Of a stretch of DNA of 64,000 nucleotides, positions 32,199-41,813 are shown piece after piece. The notes under the pieces are model-generated. The model saw only the letters and a program-made list of their open reading frames with translations, was not told the DNA's origin and made no database searches. The stretch is from contig CM054060.1 of the NCBI GenBank assembly GCA_028641055.1, positions 292,936,660 through 293,000,659 on the forward strand. Reading direction: 5' to 3'. This DNA is from Alopecurus myosuroides. Its lineage: Eukaryota > Streptophyta > Magnoliopsida > Poales > Poaceae. How positions within the stretch are numbered: position 1 is the stretch's first letter; the number at the start of each line of letters is the position of its first letter. A program made the translations under genes and the position numbers.

Positions 32199-34418
32199 TC
32201 AAGTGTGAGCTTGTTGGTCCCCAACCAAGTTGGGTCCTAAGAGGTTAGTCACAATAGGCTTGGCAACCCAAATGGTTCTTTTCTTGACACCACTTTGAGT
32301 ACCAACATATTTGGCAAACACGTTGCCCACATCATCCTTCCGAATGGAATACACATCATCAATTGTGATAGGGTTGGATAATGTACCATTAGTGCATGAA
32401 GAAGCAAGATGGCCCTTTTCACGACATAAGTAGCAACAACGACTCCTTCCATTCTTCTTAGTTGATTTCTCAACTTGAGAAGCATGAGCTTGAGTCTTCA
32501 TAGGAAGAGGCCTTTCTTCAACTTGAAGTTGAGATTGAGGTTGAACTTGTGGCCGCTTCCCTTGTTGCTTCTCGCTAAGTTTCTTCTTCTTCATAGGGCA
32601 TGATCTAACATGATGCCCTTCAACCTTGCACTTGAAGCAAACAATATTCGCCAAATTCTTGACTTGTTCATGGCCCTTCTTCTTGTCGACCTTGGACTTG
32701 TTCTTGTGATTGGAAATGAATCCAAGTCCTCTCTTGTCATTGGGGGATTTTTGGACACTCAACATATTATCAAGTGTGGACTTCCCTTTATGACACTTCT
32801 CCAAGTCTTTCTCCAATGAAGTGACTTGGGACTTGAGCTCTTTGATTTCCTCTACATGGTTAGTATCAACACAAGAGCTAGAGGAAGTAGATGCATCATT
32901 ATTAGAGCAACAAGGTAAGGAAAGCAATTCATCATAAGATGTGGGAACATTATGAGAGGATGAATTACTAGGACTAGCACAAGGCAATATAGCATTTAGA
33001 GTAGATATTGTGCCTTTTTCCACATGAGGATCACAAGTTGTTACCTTAGTTAACATAGCCTTATGAGCTAATTTTAGACTCTCATGGGAGACTAGAAGAT
33101 CCTTATGAGAGCTTGAGAGCTTTTCATGAGTTTCTTCCAATTTCCCATAATTACTAGTTAGCAACTCAAGTTGAGCCCGTAGCTCAACATTCTCCTTTAA
33201 TGTGGATGCTTCACAAGAAATAGTGTTAGTAGCACAAGCATCAACATTTTTAGCTTTGAGTTCATTAGCAAGAGAAAGAGATAACTCATTGTCCCTTCTA
33301 AGCTTAGAAACGCTAATAGCATATGTTTCTTCTAGACTATATAGTTTCTCTTCAAGAGAAGATCTAAGGGACCGCTCTTTCTCAAAAGCCTTTTCAAGCT
33401 CTTTGTCCTTGATAGAATGACTACCACTATGACTTTCGAAAGTCACGATGATATCCTCCTTTTCATCTACAAGAGAGTTAGCCTCATCAAGTTGTTCTAG
33501 GAGAGCATTCACATTTTCTTTGGTCTCACCAACAAGGCTTGCAAACCATAAGCGTAATTTCTTAGACTCATCATCATCTTCCTTACCAACATCATCATCA
33601 CTACTATCATCATAATATATATTGGGGTTCAAAGTGGAAGATACCTTTGAATCCTTGGCCATAAGGCAAAATGTGGTAGATAATGATGAATCATTACTTG
33701 AGGCACCACTCAAGTCCACATCTTGTTCCATAGAGAGTTGAGTTTCCTTTAAATTGTTAGCCATACAAATACTAGAGGAAACACAATCATTTTTATCATG
33801 GGAACAAGATAAAGCAAGCATATCATAATGAGATTTAGTCAAGCAATGACGACATGATATGCAAAGACTATCAACACAAGCATGTAAAACATTTTTTGTG
33901 CTAGTTGTGTTTAAGTCCAAAGATGAGACATTGCAATAAGATAGAGATGAAGGATCATCAATAATAATCTCACTATCATTATTGCAAAGCCTATCACTAC
34001 TCACCATCTCATTAGTTTGTGGCTTACCACATGTTGGTGAAGTAGAAGTTGAGAACTCATCAAAACCGGAGATGGAGGGAGAGCAATCATCCACAATAAT
34101 ATTGGACACTCCATATTTATCTTGAAGCTTTGTCCATAATTCATGAGCATTCCGAATAGGAAAAAGTGGCTTAATAACTACAAGGCTCACAAGAAGGAAA
34201 AACACATTAATAGCAAGAGCATCGAGAGATAAGTTTTTCTCTTCCTCTAAAGTTGGATTTTGTGGATCCTTTGGAGGAGAAAAACCCATCTCTACAATTT
34301 GCTCCATGTGTGGGTCCATGACCCGGAAATAAATGAGCATGCGAAATTTCCAAAGATCATAGTTTGTGCCATCAAAATGAAATGTGGGATCTTGCACTAA
34401 TTCACTAAGCGACATCAT
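32199..34418 (-). CDS. Sirevirus gag-like protein with two zinc knuckles
   Basis: The ATG at 34418 (MMSLSELVQDP) is chosen; the frame is open further upstream only through the PBS. The 739-residue protein has the Copia gag start (about 10-40, GTNYDLWKFRM) and NAHELWTKLQDKY near 95. The helical capsid segment that normally follows is missing and is replaced by an S/D/N/C-rich stretch. A long coiled coil comes next (about 270-480, ending near HKAMLTKV), then two CX2CX4HX4C zinc knuckles, CFKCKVEGHHVRSC (594-607) and CYLCREKGHLASSC (662-675), and a conserved tail (AKYVGT..RTIWVAK). There is no stop or frameshift. It would package RNA into particles; the reduced capsid region may limit self-assembly (inference). 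S3 carries a related gag remnant. Confidence 0.85.
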   Translation of the reverse strand: MMSLSELVQDPTFHFDGTNYDLWKFRMLIYFRVMDPHMEQIVEMGFSPPKDPQNPTLEEEKNLSLDALAINVFFLLVSLVVIKPLFPIRNAHELWTKLQDKYGVSNIIVDDCSPSISGFDEFSTSTSPTCGKPQTNEMVSSDRLCNNDSEIIIDDPSSLSYCNVSSLDLNTTSTKNVLHACVDSLCISCRHCLTKSHYDMLALSCSHDKNDCVSSSICMANNLKETQLSMEQDVDLSGASSNDSSLSTTFCLMAKDSKVSSTLNPNIYYDDSSDDDVGKEDDDESKKLRLWFASLVGETKENVNALLEQLDEANSLVDEKEDIIVTFESHSGSHSIKDKELEKAFEKERSLRSSLEEKLYSLEETYAISVSKLRRDNELSLSLANELKAKNVDACATNTISCEASTLKENVELRAQLELLTSNYGKLEETHEKLSSSHKDLLVSHESLKLAHKAMLTKVTTCDPHVEKGTISTLNAILPCASPSNSSSHNVPTSYDELLSLPCCSNNDASTSSSSCVDTNHVEEIKELKSQVTSLEKDLEKCHKGKSTLDNMLSVQKSPNDKRGLGFISNHKNKSKVDKKKGHEQVKNLANIVCFKCKVEGHHVRSCPMKKKKLSEKQQGKRPQVQPQSQLQVEERPLPMKTQAHASQVEKSTKKNGRSRCCYLCREKGHLASSCTNGTLSNPITIDDVYSIRKDDVGNVFAKYVGTQSGVKKRTIWVAKPIVTNLLGPNLVGDQQAHT

Positions 34419-34456
34419 TACTCTCAAGGCGGTGAAGCCTAACAATGAGAGCCCTG

Positions 34457-34468
34457 GCTCTGATACCA
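34457..34468 (-). promoter_or_regulatory. S2 primer binding site
   Basis: The minus strand reads TGGTATCAGAGC, complementary to the 3' end of initiator Met tRNA, two bases from the LTR end at 34471. Standard Copia PBS. Confidence 0.9.
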
Positions 34469-35465
34469 ATTGATAGTAGAAGGATGCCGCCTAGAGGGGG
34501 GGGGGGGAATAGGCGCTTTAAAATAATTACGGTTTAGGCTTGAGTAAATGCGGAATAAAACTAGCGTTTAATTTATCAAGCACAAAACCTATGCAAGCTA
34601 GGTTTACCTATGTGCACCAACAACTTATGCTAGGCATGATATACAACTATGAGATAGCAAGATAGATGACTTCAATCACGATGGCTATCACAAAGGTAAA
34701 TGCATAAGTAACGAGCTAGAGTATAGAGATAACCGAAGCACAAGGAGACACCGGTGTGATTACCGAAGTTCCTTCCCAAGGGAAGTACGTCTTCGTTGGA
34801 GAGGTGGGGAGCCACCTAGGCGCTCCTCAATAGCACGGATGTGCACACCTTATTCTCCTTGAGCTTCTCCGGTGAGGGAGATGCTCGTTTCCACTATGAG
34901 GTCGACTTGAAGGCGTTGACCAAACCTTACACGAGGTTGAGGCTATCTCCACAACTCAATTGGAGGCTCTCAACGAAGCTTCTTGCAACAAGGTGGAAGC
35001 CGCAAGCACTAACCGTCTAGGGTGCTCAATACACCCAAGAGGAACAATCTCTCCGGTGACCAAGCACCCAAGAGTAACAAGCTCACGAACTTCTCTTTCA
35101 CGAATCTCGTGGGGAACTCAAACCGATGCACCTAATGCAATGGCAAGAACACACAAAGTGGTCAAGAACTTCTCTCCCAAATCCCACCAAAGCAACTAAT
35201 GCTATGGAGGGAGGAAGGAGGAAGAACAAGGAAAACAACAAATGAATCCCTAGATCTAGATCCAATAGATTCCCCTCACAAAGAGGAGGGATTGATTGGT
35301 GAAGTGGTAGATCTAGATCTCCTCTCTCTTTTCTCTCAAGTGGAAGCAAGAATCATTGGAGGGATTGAGAGAGAGCAAGCTTTTGGAGGTAAAAAATGGA
35401 GGTCAAACTTGCCCAAAAGGTTGGGGAACCATTGGGGAAGAAGGCCCCTTAAATAGGTCACCAAA

Positions 35466-35743
35466 CACTAGTGGAAACAACCCCTCTCGTCCAGGGGGCC
35501 GGGGGGCAGCTGTCCCGGTTGCAACCAAATCCGGGACAAATGCCCTGCATTGGTCCCGGTTCGTGCGCCCGGGGCAAAAGGAATCGCCTGGGCGCATTGG
35601 TCCCGGTTCGTGGGGGGCATATCGGTCCCGGCTCGTGCCACGGACCGGGACCAATGCCTAGCCACAGGCCACGTGGCACGCGCATGACCTGTTGTCCCGG
35701 TTCAGTCCACGAACCAGGACCAATGCCCCCTTCCCCTATATAT
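35466..35743 (+). promoter_or_regulatory. C2 left terminus, subterminal repeats and TNP2 promoter
   Basis: Repeated GGTCCCGGTTCGTG and CCGGGACCAATGCC motifs run to about 35730. A TATATATA core follows at about 35737-35743. The leader contains the short ORF ATGCACACGAGG (35824) and an intron-like AT-rich stretch ending GATGCAG at 36010. Confidence 0.75.
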
Positions 35744-36010
35744 ACTGCCCCAGCCCCCCCTCCTTCCATCTTTTTTTTTTGCTTGGAGGTGTGAGAGAGT
35801 GTGGTGTTGCTGTTTTTTTTACTATGCACACGAGGTGTTCGACGAAATTCCCGAGACGCACACAAGCTCACTGAAAATGGTTTCTTCGACCGAGGTTAAC
35901 AAATTATCTTTTTCATCTGTAACTGATACATAAAAAAGTATTATTTGTCGATGTACTGTGGTTATCTCTGTATTAATATGTATTTTGATAAACTTAATTA
36001 TATGATGCAG

Positions 36011-39000
36011 ATGGATGCACGGCAGCGATGGATGTACGGTGACCGACGCACCTCCGAGTATATGGCAGGCCTGAATGCATTTCTTGCTGTAGCTCAGGCG
36101 AACAAAGATAATGGCTTCATGTGTTGCCCATGTGTTGATTGTCGGAACGTCAGAGAACATTCTTCCGAAAGAATCCTTCACGGCCATCTACTTCGGAGAG
36201 GTTTCATGCCCAGCTATAATTGCTGGACCAAGCATGGAGAAAGAGGGGTTGTGATGGAAGACGGTGAAGAAGAAGAAGAAGATCCTTTGTTCCCTGAATA
36301 CGACGATACTGCAATGGAAGAGAATGCAGAAGAAGGAGGTGATCAAGAACAGGCATCAGAAGAGCCCGATGATGATCTTGGCCGAGTTATTGCTGATGTA
36401 AGGGAAGACTGTGAAAATAGATTGGAGAGGTTGAAACTGGACAACATGTTACAGGATCACAAAAAATTGTTATACCCAAATTGCGAAGATGGTAGCACAA
36501 AGCTCGGTACCACACTGGAGTTGCTGAAATGGAAGGCACAAAACGGTGTGACTGACAAGGCATTTGAGACTTTACTTCAACTAATGAAGCCAAAACTTCC
36601 AAAGGATAACGAATTGCCTGAGAGTACGTACGAAGCAAAGAAATCTCTCTGCCCTCTAGGATTAGATGTGCAGAAGATACATGCATGCATTAATGACTGC
36701 ATTCTCTTCCGCGGTGAGAAGTACGAGAATTTGGATGAATGTCCGATATGCACTGCACTGCGGTATAAGATCAGAGCAGATGATCCTGGTGATGTTGACG
36801 GCGAGCCCCCCCGTAAGAGGGTTCCTGCTAAGGTGATGTGGTATGCTCCTATAATACCACGGCTGAAACGTCTGTTTAGAAACAAAGAGCATGCTAGGTT
36901 GTTGCGATGGCACAAAGAAGACCGTAAGAAAGATGGAAAGTTGAGGCACCCCGCCGATGGATCGCAGTGGAGAAAGATCGAGAGAGACTTTCCAGACTTT
37001 GCAGGAGAGGCGAGAAACTTATGGTTTGGTCTAAGTACAGATGGCTTTAATCCTTTTGGGGAGCAGAGCTCCAGTCATAGCACTTGGCCTGTAACTCTAT
37101 GTATGTACAACCTTCCTCCTTGGTTGTGCATGAAGCGCAAGTTCATTATGATGCCAGTTCTCATCCAAGGCCCGAGGCAACCTGGCAACGACATTGATGT
37201 GTATCTAAGGCCATTAGTGGAAGAACTCTTAGAACTGTGGGGCAAACCAGGTGTACGTGTGTGGGATGAGAACGAACAAAAGCCATTTGACCTACGGGCG
37301 TTGCTTTTCGTGACCATCAATGATTGGCCAGCTCTTAGTAACATTTCCGGTCATACAAACAAGGGATACAATGCATGCACACACTGTTTAGATAAGACTG
37401 ACAGTGTTTTTTTGGATAAATGTAAAAATGTTGTATACCTGGGGCATCGTAGATTTCTTCCGATCAAGCATCCCTTAAGGAAAAAAGGAGGGAAGCATTT
37501 CAGAGGTGAGGCAGATAACCGAAAGAAGCCTGAGCTCCGTAGTGGTAATGATATATTCGATATGGTCAAGGACCTAGAAGTAATCTTTGGTAAGGCTGCT
37601 GGCAGCCAAACAGTTCCGTACGGCCCTGATAAGCGTGCACCCATGTGGAAGAAGAAATCTATATTTTGGGAGCTACCCTATTGGAAAGTTTTAGATGTCC
37701 GGTCTTCGATCGACGTGATGCACGTGACAAAGAATCTATGTGTCAATCTGCTATGCTTCCTGGGCGTGTATGGGAAGTCAAAAGATACGCCTGAAGCACG
37801 GGAGGACCAGCAACGTATGAAAGACCCAAGCAACAAGCACACAGATACAGGGCGCCATTCCTTAAGCAGCTACGCTCTTACTAAAGCAGAGAAGGAAATA
37901 TTCTTTGAAGTCCTTTACAGTATCAAGGTTCCGTCTGGCTTCTCGTCGAATATAAAGGGGATAATAAACATGGCAGAGAAAAAATTCCAAAACCTGAAGT
38001 CTCATGACTGCCACGTGATTATGACGCAGTTGCTTCCGATTGCATTGAGGGGGCTTCTACCGGAAAATGTTCGAGTACCCATTGTGAAGCTATGTGCATT
38101 CATGAACGCAATATCTCAGAAGGTAATCGATCCAGAAATTCTGACAAGATTACAGAGGGATGTGGTCCAGTGTCTTGTTAGTTTTGAGTTGGTGTTCCCA
38201 CCATCCTTCTTCAACATTATGACTCATCTCCTTGTTCACCTATGTGAAGAGATTCATATTCTCGGTCCGGTCTTTCTACACAATATGTTCCCCTTTGAGA
38301 GGTTCATGGGAGTCTTGAAGAAATATGTTCATAACCGTGCTAGGCCAGAAGGAAGCATCTCGAAGGGCTATGGAACAGAGGAGGTCATTGGGTTCTGTGT
38401 TGACTTTATTCCTGACCTTAAGACAATTGGTGTTCCTGAATCGCGGCATGAGGGGAGACTGAGGGGAAAAGGAACGCTGGGAAAGAAAACAATGATACCT
38501 AGGGACGGGCATTCTTTGACCAAAGCACACTACACAGTTCTACAAAATTCTATGTTCATGGCTACGTATGTCGAGGAACACAAGAATATTGTACGGTCTG
38601 CAAAGCCGGGGAAGGATGACTCATGGATTAAACGCGAACACATGGAGACTTTCGGAAGTTGGTTGCAAACACGTCTTATAAATGACACCACTGTTGAATA
38701 TCAGCTATACATGTTGGCAGGGTCACCATCTTCGACTATTGGGAGTTTTCAAGGGTACGAGATAAATGGAAATACATTTTACACGAGCTCCCAAGATAAG
38801 AAGAGGACCAACCAAAACAGTGGTGTCCGCTTTGATACAACAAACGAGAATGGAAAAACTGACACATACTATGGTTACATAGAGGAGATATGGGAACTTG
38901 ACTATGGACCTTCTTTTAAGGTCCCTTTGTTCAAGTGCAAATGGGTCAACCTGAATGGAGAAGGGGTAAAGGTAGACCCGCTTTATGGAATGACAACAGT

Positions 39001-39313
39001 GGATCTCAACTGTATTGGTTACAATGACGAACCATTCGTTCTAGCCAATGATGTGGCTCAGGTCTTCTATGTGAAGGACATGTCTTCCAGACCGAAGAAA
39101 AGAAAAAATAAGGGAACAATTTCATCATACGATGAGACGAAGCGTCACATAGTTCTCTCAGGGAAAAGAAACATCGTGGGAATCGAGGACACGACAGACA
39201 TGTCAGAAGATTATAATAAGTTTGTTGAAATTCCACCCTTCACAGTGAAATCTGACCCCACCATCCCGTTAAATAATGAAGATGCTCCATGGTTACGGCC
39301 GAAGCGATCATAA
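36011..39313 (+). CDS. TNP2-like CACTA transposase, full length
   Basis: Start at the ATG right after acceptor-like GATGCAG; the 22 codons open upstream are taken as intron. 1100 residues without a break. Order: Transpos_assoc domain (about 5-79; WMYGDRRT, CCPCVDC, NCWTKHGERG), acidic linker, Transposase_21 region (about 276-600; KVMWYAPIIPRLKRLF, STDGFNPFG with Asp 344, NDWPALSN with Asp 438, IDVMHVTKN with Asp 568), DUF4218 (about 670-795; MTHLLVHLCEEIHILGPVF) and DUF4216 (about 925-1020; FYTSSQDKK, LFKCKWVNL, VFYVKD). It should cut at the CACTA termini in the nucleus. Which acidic residues form the catalytic triad is not decided here. It is likely the active transposase source for itself and possibly C1-like elements. 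Confidence 0.92.
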   Translation: MDARQRWMYGDRRTSEYMAGLNAFLAVAQANKDNGFMCCPCVDCRNVREHSSERILHGHLLRRGFMPSYNCWTKHGERGVVMEDGEEEEEDPLFPEYDDTAMEENAEEGGDQEQASEEPDDDLGRVIADVREDCENRLERLKLDNMLQDHKKLLYPNCEDGSTKLGTTLELLKWKAQNGVTDKAFETLLQLMKPKLPKDNELPESTYEAKKSLCPLGLDVQKIHACINDCILFRGEKYENLDECPICTALRYKIRADDPGDVDGEPPRKRVPAKVMWYAPIIPRLKRLFRNKEHARLLRWHKEDRKKDGKLRHPADGSQWRKIERDFPDFAGEARNLWFGLSTDGFNPFGEQSSSHSTWPVTLCMYNLPPWLCMKRKFIMMPVLIQGPRQPGNDIDVYLRPLVEELLELWGKPGVRVWDENEQKPFDLRALLFVTINDWPALSNISGHTNKGYNACTHCLDKTDSVFLDKCKNVVYLGHRRFLPIKHPLRKKGGKHFRGEADNRKKPELRSGNDIFDMVKDLEVIFGKAAGSQTVPYGPDKRAPMWKKKSIFWELPYWKVLDVRSSIDVMHVTKNLCVNLLCFLGVYGKSKDTPEAREDQQRMKDPSNKHTDTGRHSLSSYALTKAEKEIFFEVLYSIKVPSGFSSNIKGIINMAEKKFQNLKSHDCHVIMTQLLPIALRGLLPENVRVPIVKLCAFMNAISQKVIDPEILTRLQRDVVQCLVSFELVFPPSFFNIMTHLLVHLCEEIHILGPVFLHNMFPFERFMGVLKKYVHNRARPEGSISKGYGTEEVIGFCVDFIPDLKTIGVPESRHEGRLRGKGTLGKKTMIPRDGHSLTKAHYTVLQNSMFMATYVEEHKNIVRSAKPGKDDSWIKREHMETFGSWLQTRLINDTTVEYQLYMLAGSPSSTIGSFQGYEINGNTFYTSSQDKKRTNQNSGVRFDTTNENGKTDTYYGYIEEIWELDYGPSFKVPLFKCKWVNLNGEGVKVDPLYGMTTVDLNCIGYNDEPFVLANDVAQVFYVKDMSSRPKKRKNKGTISSYDETKRHIVLSGKRNIVGIEDTTDMSEDYNKFVEIPPFTVKSDPTIPLNNEDAPWLRPKRS

Positions 39314-39621
39314 GCAAGGGACACGAAGAAAAGCTGGCAAGCATTATTGTTCCACCATCCCACTTTTCTGTTTCTCTCTCCTCCGTATGTTGGTGATGTG
39401 TAATAATAAGCGTGGAATACATGATCATATAGTTCTGTTTGATTATAACTACTTTTAAGATGTAGTATCTGTTGATACACGGTATAGAACAAGCGATTGT
39501 TATTCATTGGAGTTAACCACCATAAACAACACAAAAAAGTTTTGACTGACTGCTTTACATCGATAGGCCTTATGGGTGTCATATATTCCGCGCACATATT
39601 GCAGGTACACCATATTAATTT
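39314..39621. other. TNP2 3' flank in C2
   Basis: 3' UTR-like DNA with no gene seen, running into the first methyltransferase-derived fragment. Confidence 0.5.
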
Positions 39622-39803
39622 GAGGCATTGGAGGAGGAGAGATAGCTTTGCACAGGCTTGGCATCCACATGAAGACAGTGATTTCAGTTGAGATAGGTGA
39701 AGTTAATAGGAGGATTTTGAGGGGTTGGTGGGATCAGACACAAACTAGCACTTTAATTGAGATTGCCGACGTGAAGTCTCTCACTAATGATAGAATTGCA
39801 TAA
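39622..39803 (+). pseudogene. DRM-type DNA methyltransferase fragment, short copy
   Basis: About 60 codons that match 40718-40900 in the longer copy with few changes. The text includes GIGGGEIALHRLGIHMK, WWDQTQT and LIEIADVKSLT, corresponding to motifs I to III of a DRM methyltransferase. The frame closes right after (TAA at about 39801). No catalytic motif. It is a second, truncated copy 1.1 kb from the longer one. Confidence 0.8.
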
Positions 39804-40210
39804 TCTTGAAAAAACCTTTGCCTTGATCGTCCAAGATGTCCCAGTAGTGGTGCTCAGCGCCTTGTCTGCATGTTTCGCAGGACATGCCCATTTTACAGTG
39901 TAGAAACATCTACAGAAAAGAGCAAACATCTGTAAACTAGGCAGAGGAGAAGTAGAATCAGGTAGAGAAACATTAGAGCCGATGAGAAGTACAAATAGCA
40001 TATGGAGAGAAACAAGGTTTAAAAGATATTGCTAGGTGCTTCCGGCCAAAAGATTATCAAATCAAAGTTTTGAAATTCTCAAATCAAACCATAAGTTCAC
40101 AAAAAGCATACGCAAACATGGACCGTTACCAACCTGAGCCGCAAGGAGCAGTAGAGCAGAGCAGAGCAAACTCTAGAGGATGGACAAGCAGCCAGGACTG
40201 ACATCGACTC
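39804..40210. other. Unassigned DNA between DRM fragments
   Basis: No coding assignment. The right end has a small direct duplication, CTCTAGAGGATG followed by ACAAGC, at about 40171 and 40208, typical of patchwork junctions in gene-capturing transposons. Confidence 0.45.
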
Positions 40211-41041
40211 TAGAGGATGAACAAGCCACCCTACTTCTACTATGAAAATGAGGCCCTAGCTCCAAAAAGTGTATGGGTGGAAATTTCCAGAAATTTGTAT
40301 GACATAGAGCCGGAGTTTGTGGATTCTAAGCACTTCTGTGCAGCTGCTCAAGAAAGAGGCTACATCCATAATTTGCCAATTGAGAATAGGTCACGTCTCC
40401 TTCCTCTCGCTCCAAAGACCATATTTGAGGCATTCCCTCATTATGAGAACTGGTGGCCTTCCTGGGATCAAGTAATCCACCACCTCTAACTGTTCAGAGG
40501 TATGTTATGGACGAGTGCAGAAGATGGAACCTTGTTTGGGTTGGAAAGAACAAGGTTGCCCCTCTAGAGCCAGATGAGATGGAATTTCTCTCGGTCTCCC
40601 AAGAAACCACACAAGGGGAGTCGCCAAGAGAGAGAGGTACAAATCTCTTGGCAATTCATTCCAAATTGATACTGTGGGTTGCCACTTGTCGGTGTTAAAG
40701 AACATGTCTCTTGGCAATTCTCCGGTATTGGAGGAGGAGATATAGCTTTGCATAGGCTTGGCATCCACATGAAGACAATGATTTCAGTTGAGATAGGTGA
40801 AGTTAATAGGAGGATTCTGAGGGGTTGGTGGGATCAGACACAAACTGGCACTTTAATTGAGATTGCCGACGTGAAGTCTCTCACTAATGATATAATTGCA
40901 TCATTTATTGCTAGATATGGTCGCTTTGACTTTGTGATTGGGGGTCTGGAGGGCGAGCAACCTGCTTTATTCTACCACTATTCTAGAATCTTGAAAGCCG
41001 TTAAGTCATCTACAACAAGTCTGATGGTTTTTCTGTTGTAG
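40211..41041 (+). pseudogene. Captured DRM-type de novo cytosine methyltransferase fragment, rearranged
   Basis: The text matches the C-terminal catalytic half of plant DRM methyltransferases (DRM2-like). It begins PPYFYYENEALAPKSVW and GYIHNLPIENR, then WWPSWD (frame break, internal deletion), RWNLVWVGKNKVAPLEPDEM (frame break), YKSLGNSFQIDTVGCHLSVL (break), FSGIGGGDIALHRLG, WWDQTQTGTLIEIADV, FDFVIGG and ALFYHYSRIL. The order VI-X before I-V is the rearranged order specific to DRM. The motif IV segment with the catalytic Pro-Cys is deleted in frame: VIGG runs directly into LEGEQ. DRM2 performs RNA-directed DNA methylation in the nucleus. This copy cannot be catalytic; transcripts could give small RNAs against the host gene (inference). 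Confidence 0.85.
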
Positions 41042-41369
41042 ACGAAAATCTCAAATTCACCGTGTCAATAAGGTACAATTCGCTTTGAATTAGGAAGATC
41101 ACGAGAGAAATAAAAAATTGTAACATTTTTATATTCAAATTATATACAAATGAAAAAATAATTAATAGTTTCAATAGTTAGAATAATTATTTAGTTAAAC
41201 GAAAAATGGATTTAAATTAGTTTTGCAAATTCTAGCATTTTTCATCTTGGAATTTTTGTCAAATTTGGAAGTATATAGAAGTTGTTAATGTGCAAACTTA
41301 ACACTTTTCAAATTTTGGCGCTAAAAAATTTTGGGCGCGCAGGGGTGCCACCGAAATTCGAAATTTGTT
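41042..41369. other. AT-rich stretch in C2
   Basis: Gene-free AT-rich DNA similar in style to the intron region before the second gene in C1. Confidence 0.5.
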
Positions 41370-41462
41370 TTTGGTCCCGGGCCGTGGTACCAACCGGGAC
41401 CAAAGGGGCTCTAGTCCCGGTTGGTGGCACGGGCCGGGACTAAAGGCCCAGGTGTATAAAAA
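41370..41462 (+). promoter_or_regulatory. Internal subterminal-type repeats and TATA box in C2
   Basis: GGTCCCGG / CCGGGACCAAAGG and AGTCCCGGTT / CCGGGACTAAAGG pairs, followed by GTATAAAAAGCG at about 41453. The layout matches C1 9597-9790, where it drives the Transposase_24 gene. Here no such gene follows, so the promoter points at the 3' end of the minus-strand accessory gene. Confidence 0.65.
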
Positions 41463-41813
41463 GCGCGGCCCTCTCTCCAGGCCGAGCGGACACTCCAGGG
41501 GCGGGTACGAGTGGATATGGTTGGGCGAAGCCCTGCCGGCGGCGGGAACGAGTGGACAGATCCGCCGGCGTTCCACCACCGCCGGCGGGGATGGGGTAGG
41601 GACACAGTAGATTAGGGGAAACACAACTTATATTAAAATAAGGCCAGGGGCCTTGCTTACATAGGGGCAGCGCGGCCACAGGCGGCCGACCGTACTTGCA
41701 TAAGGGGCGGCGGCGCGGCCACAGGCGGCCGGCCGTTTCTTGGGGGGGTAGCTAGGGGCGTTGTCTATATAGAATAGGGGGCGGCGGCGCGGCCACAGGC
41801 GGCCGGCGCCGAT

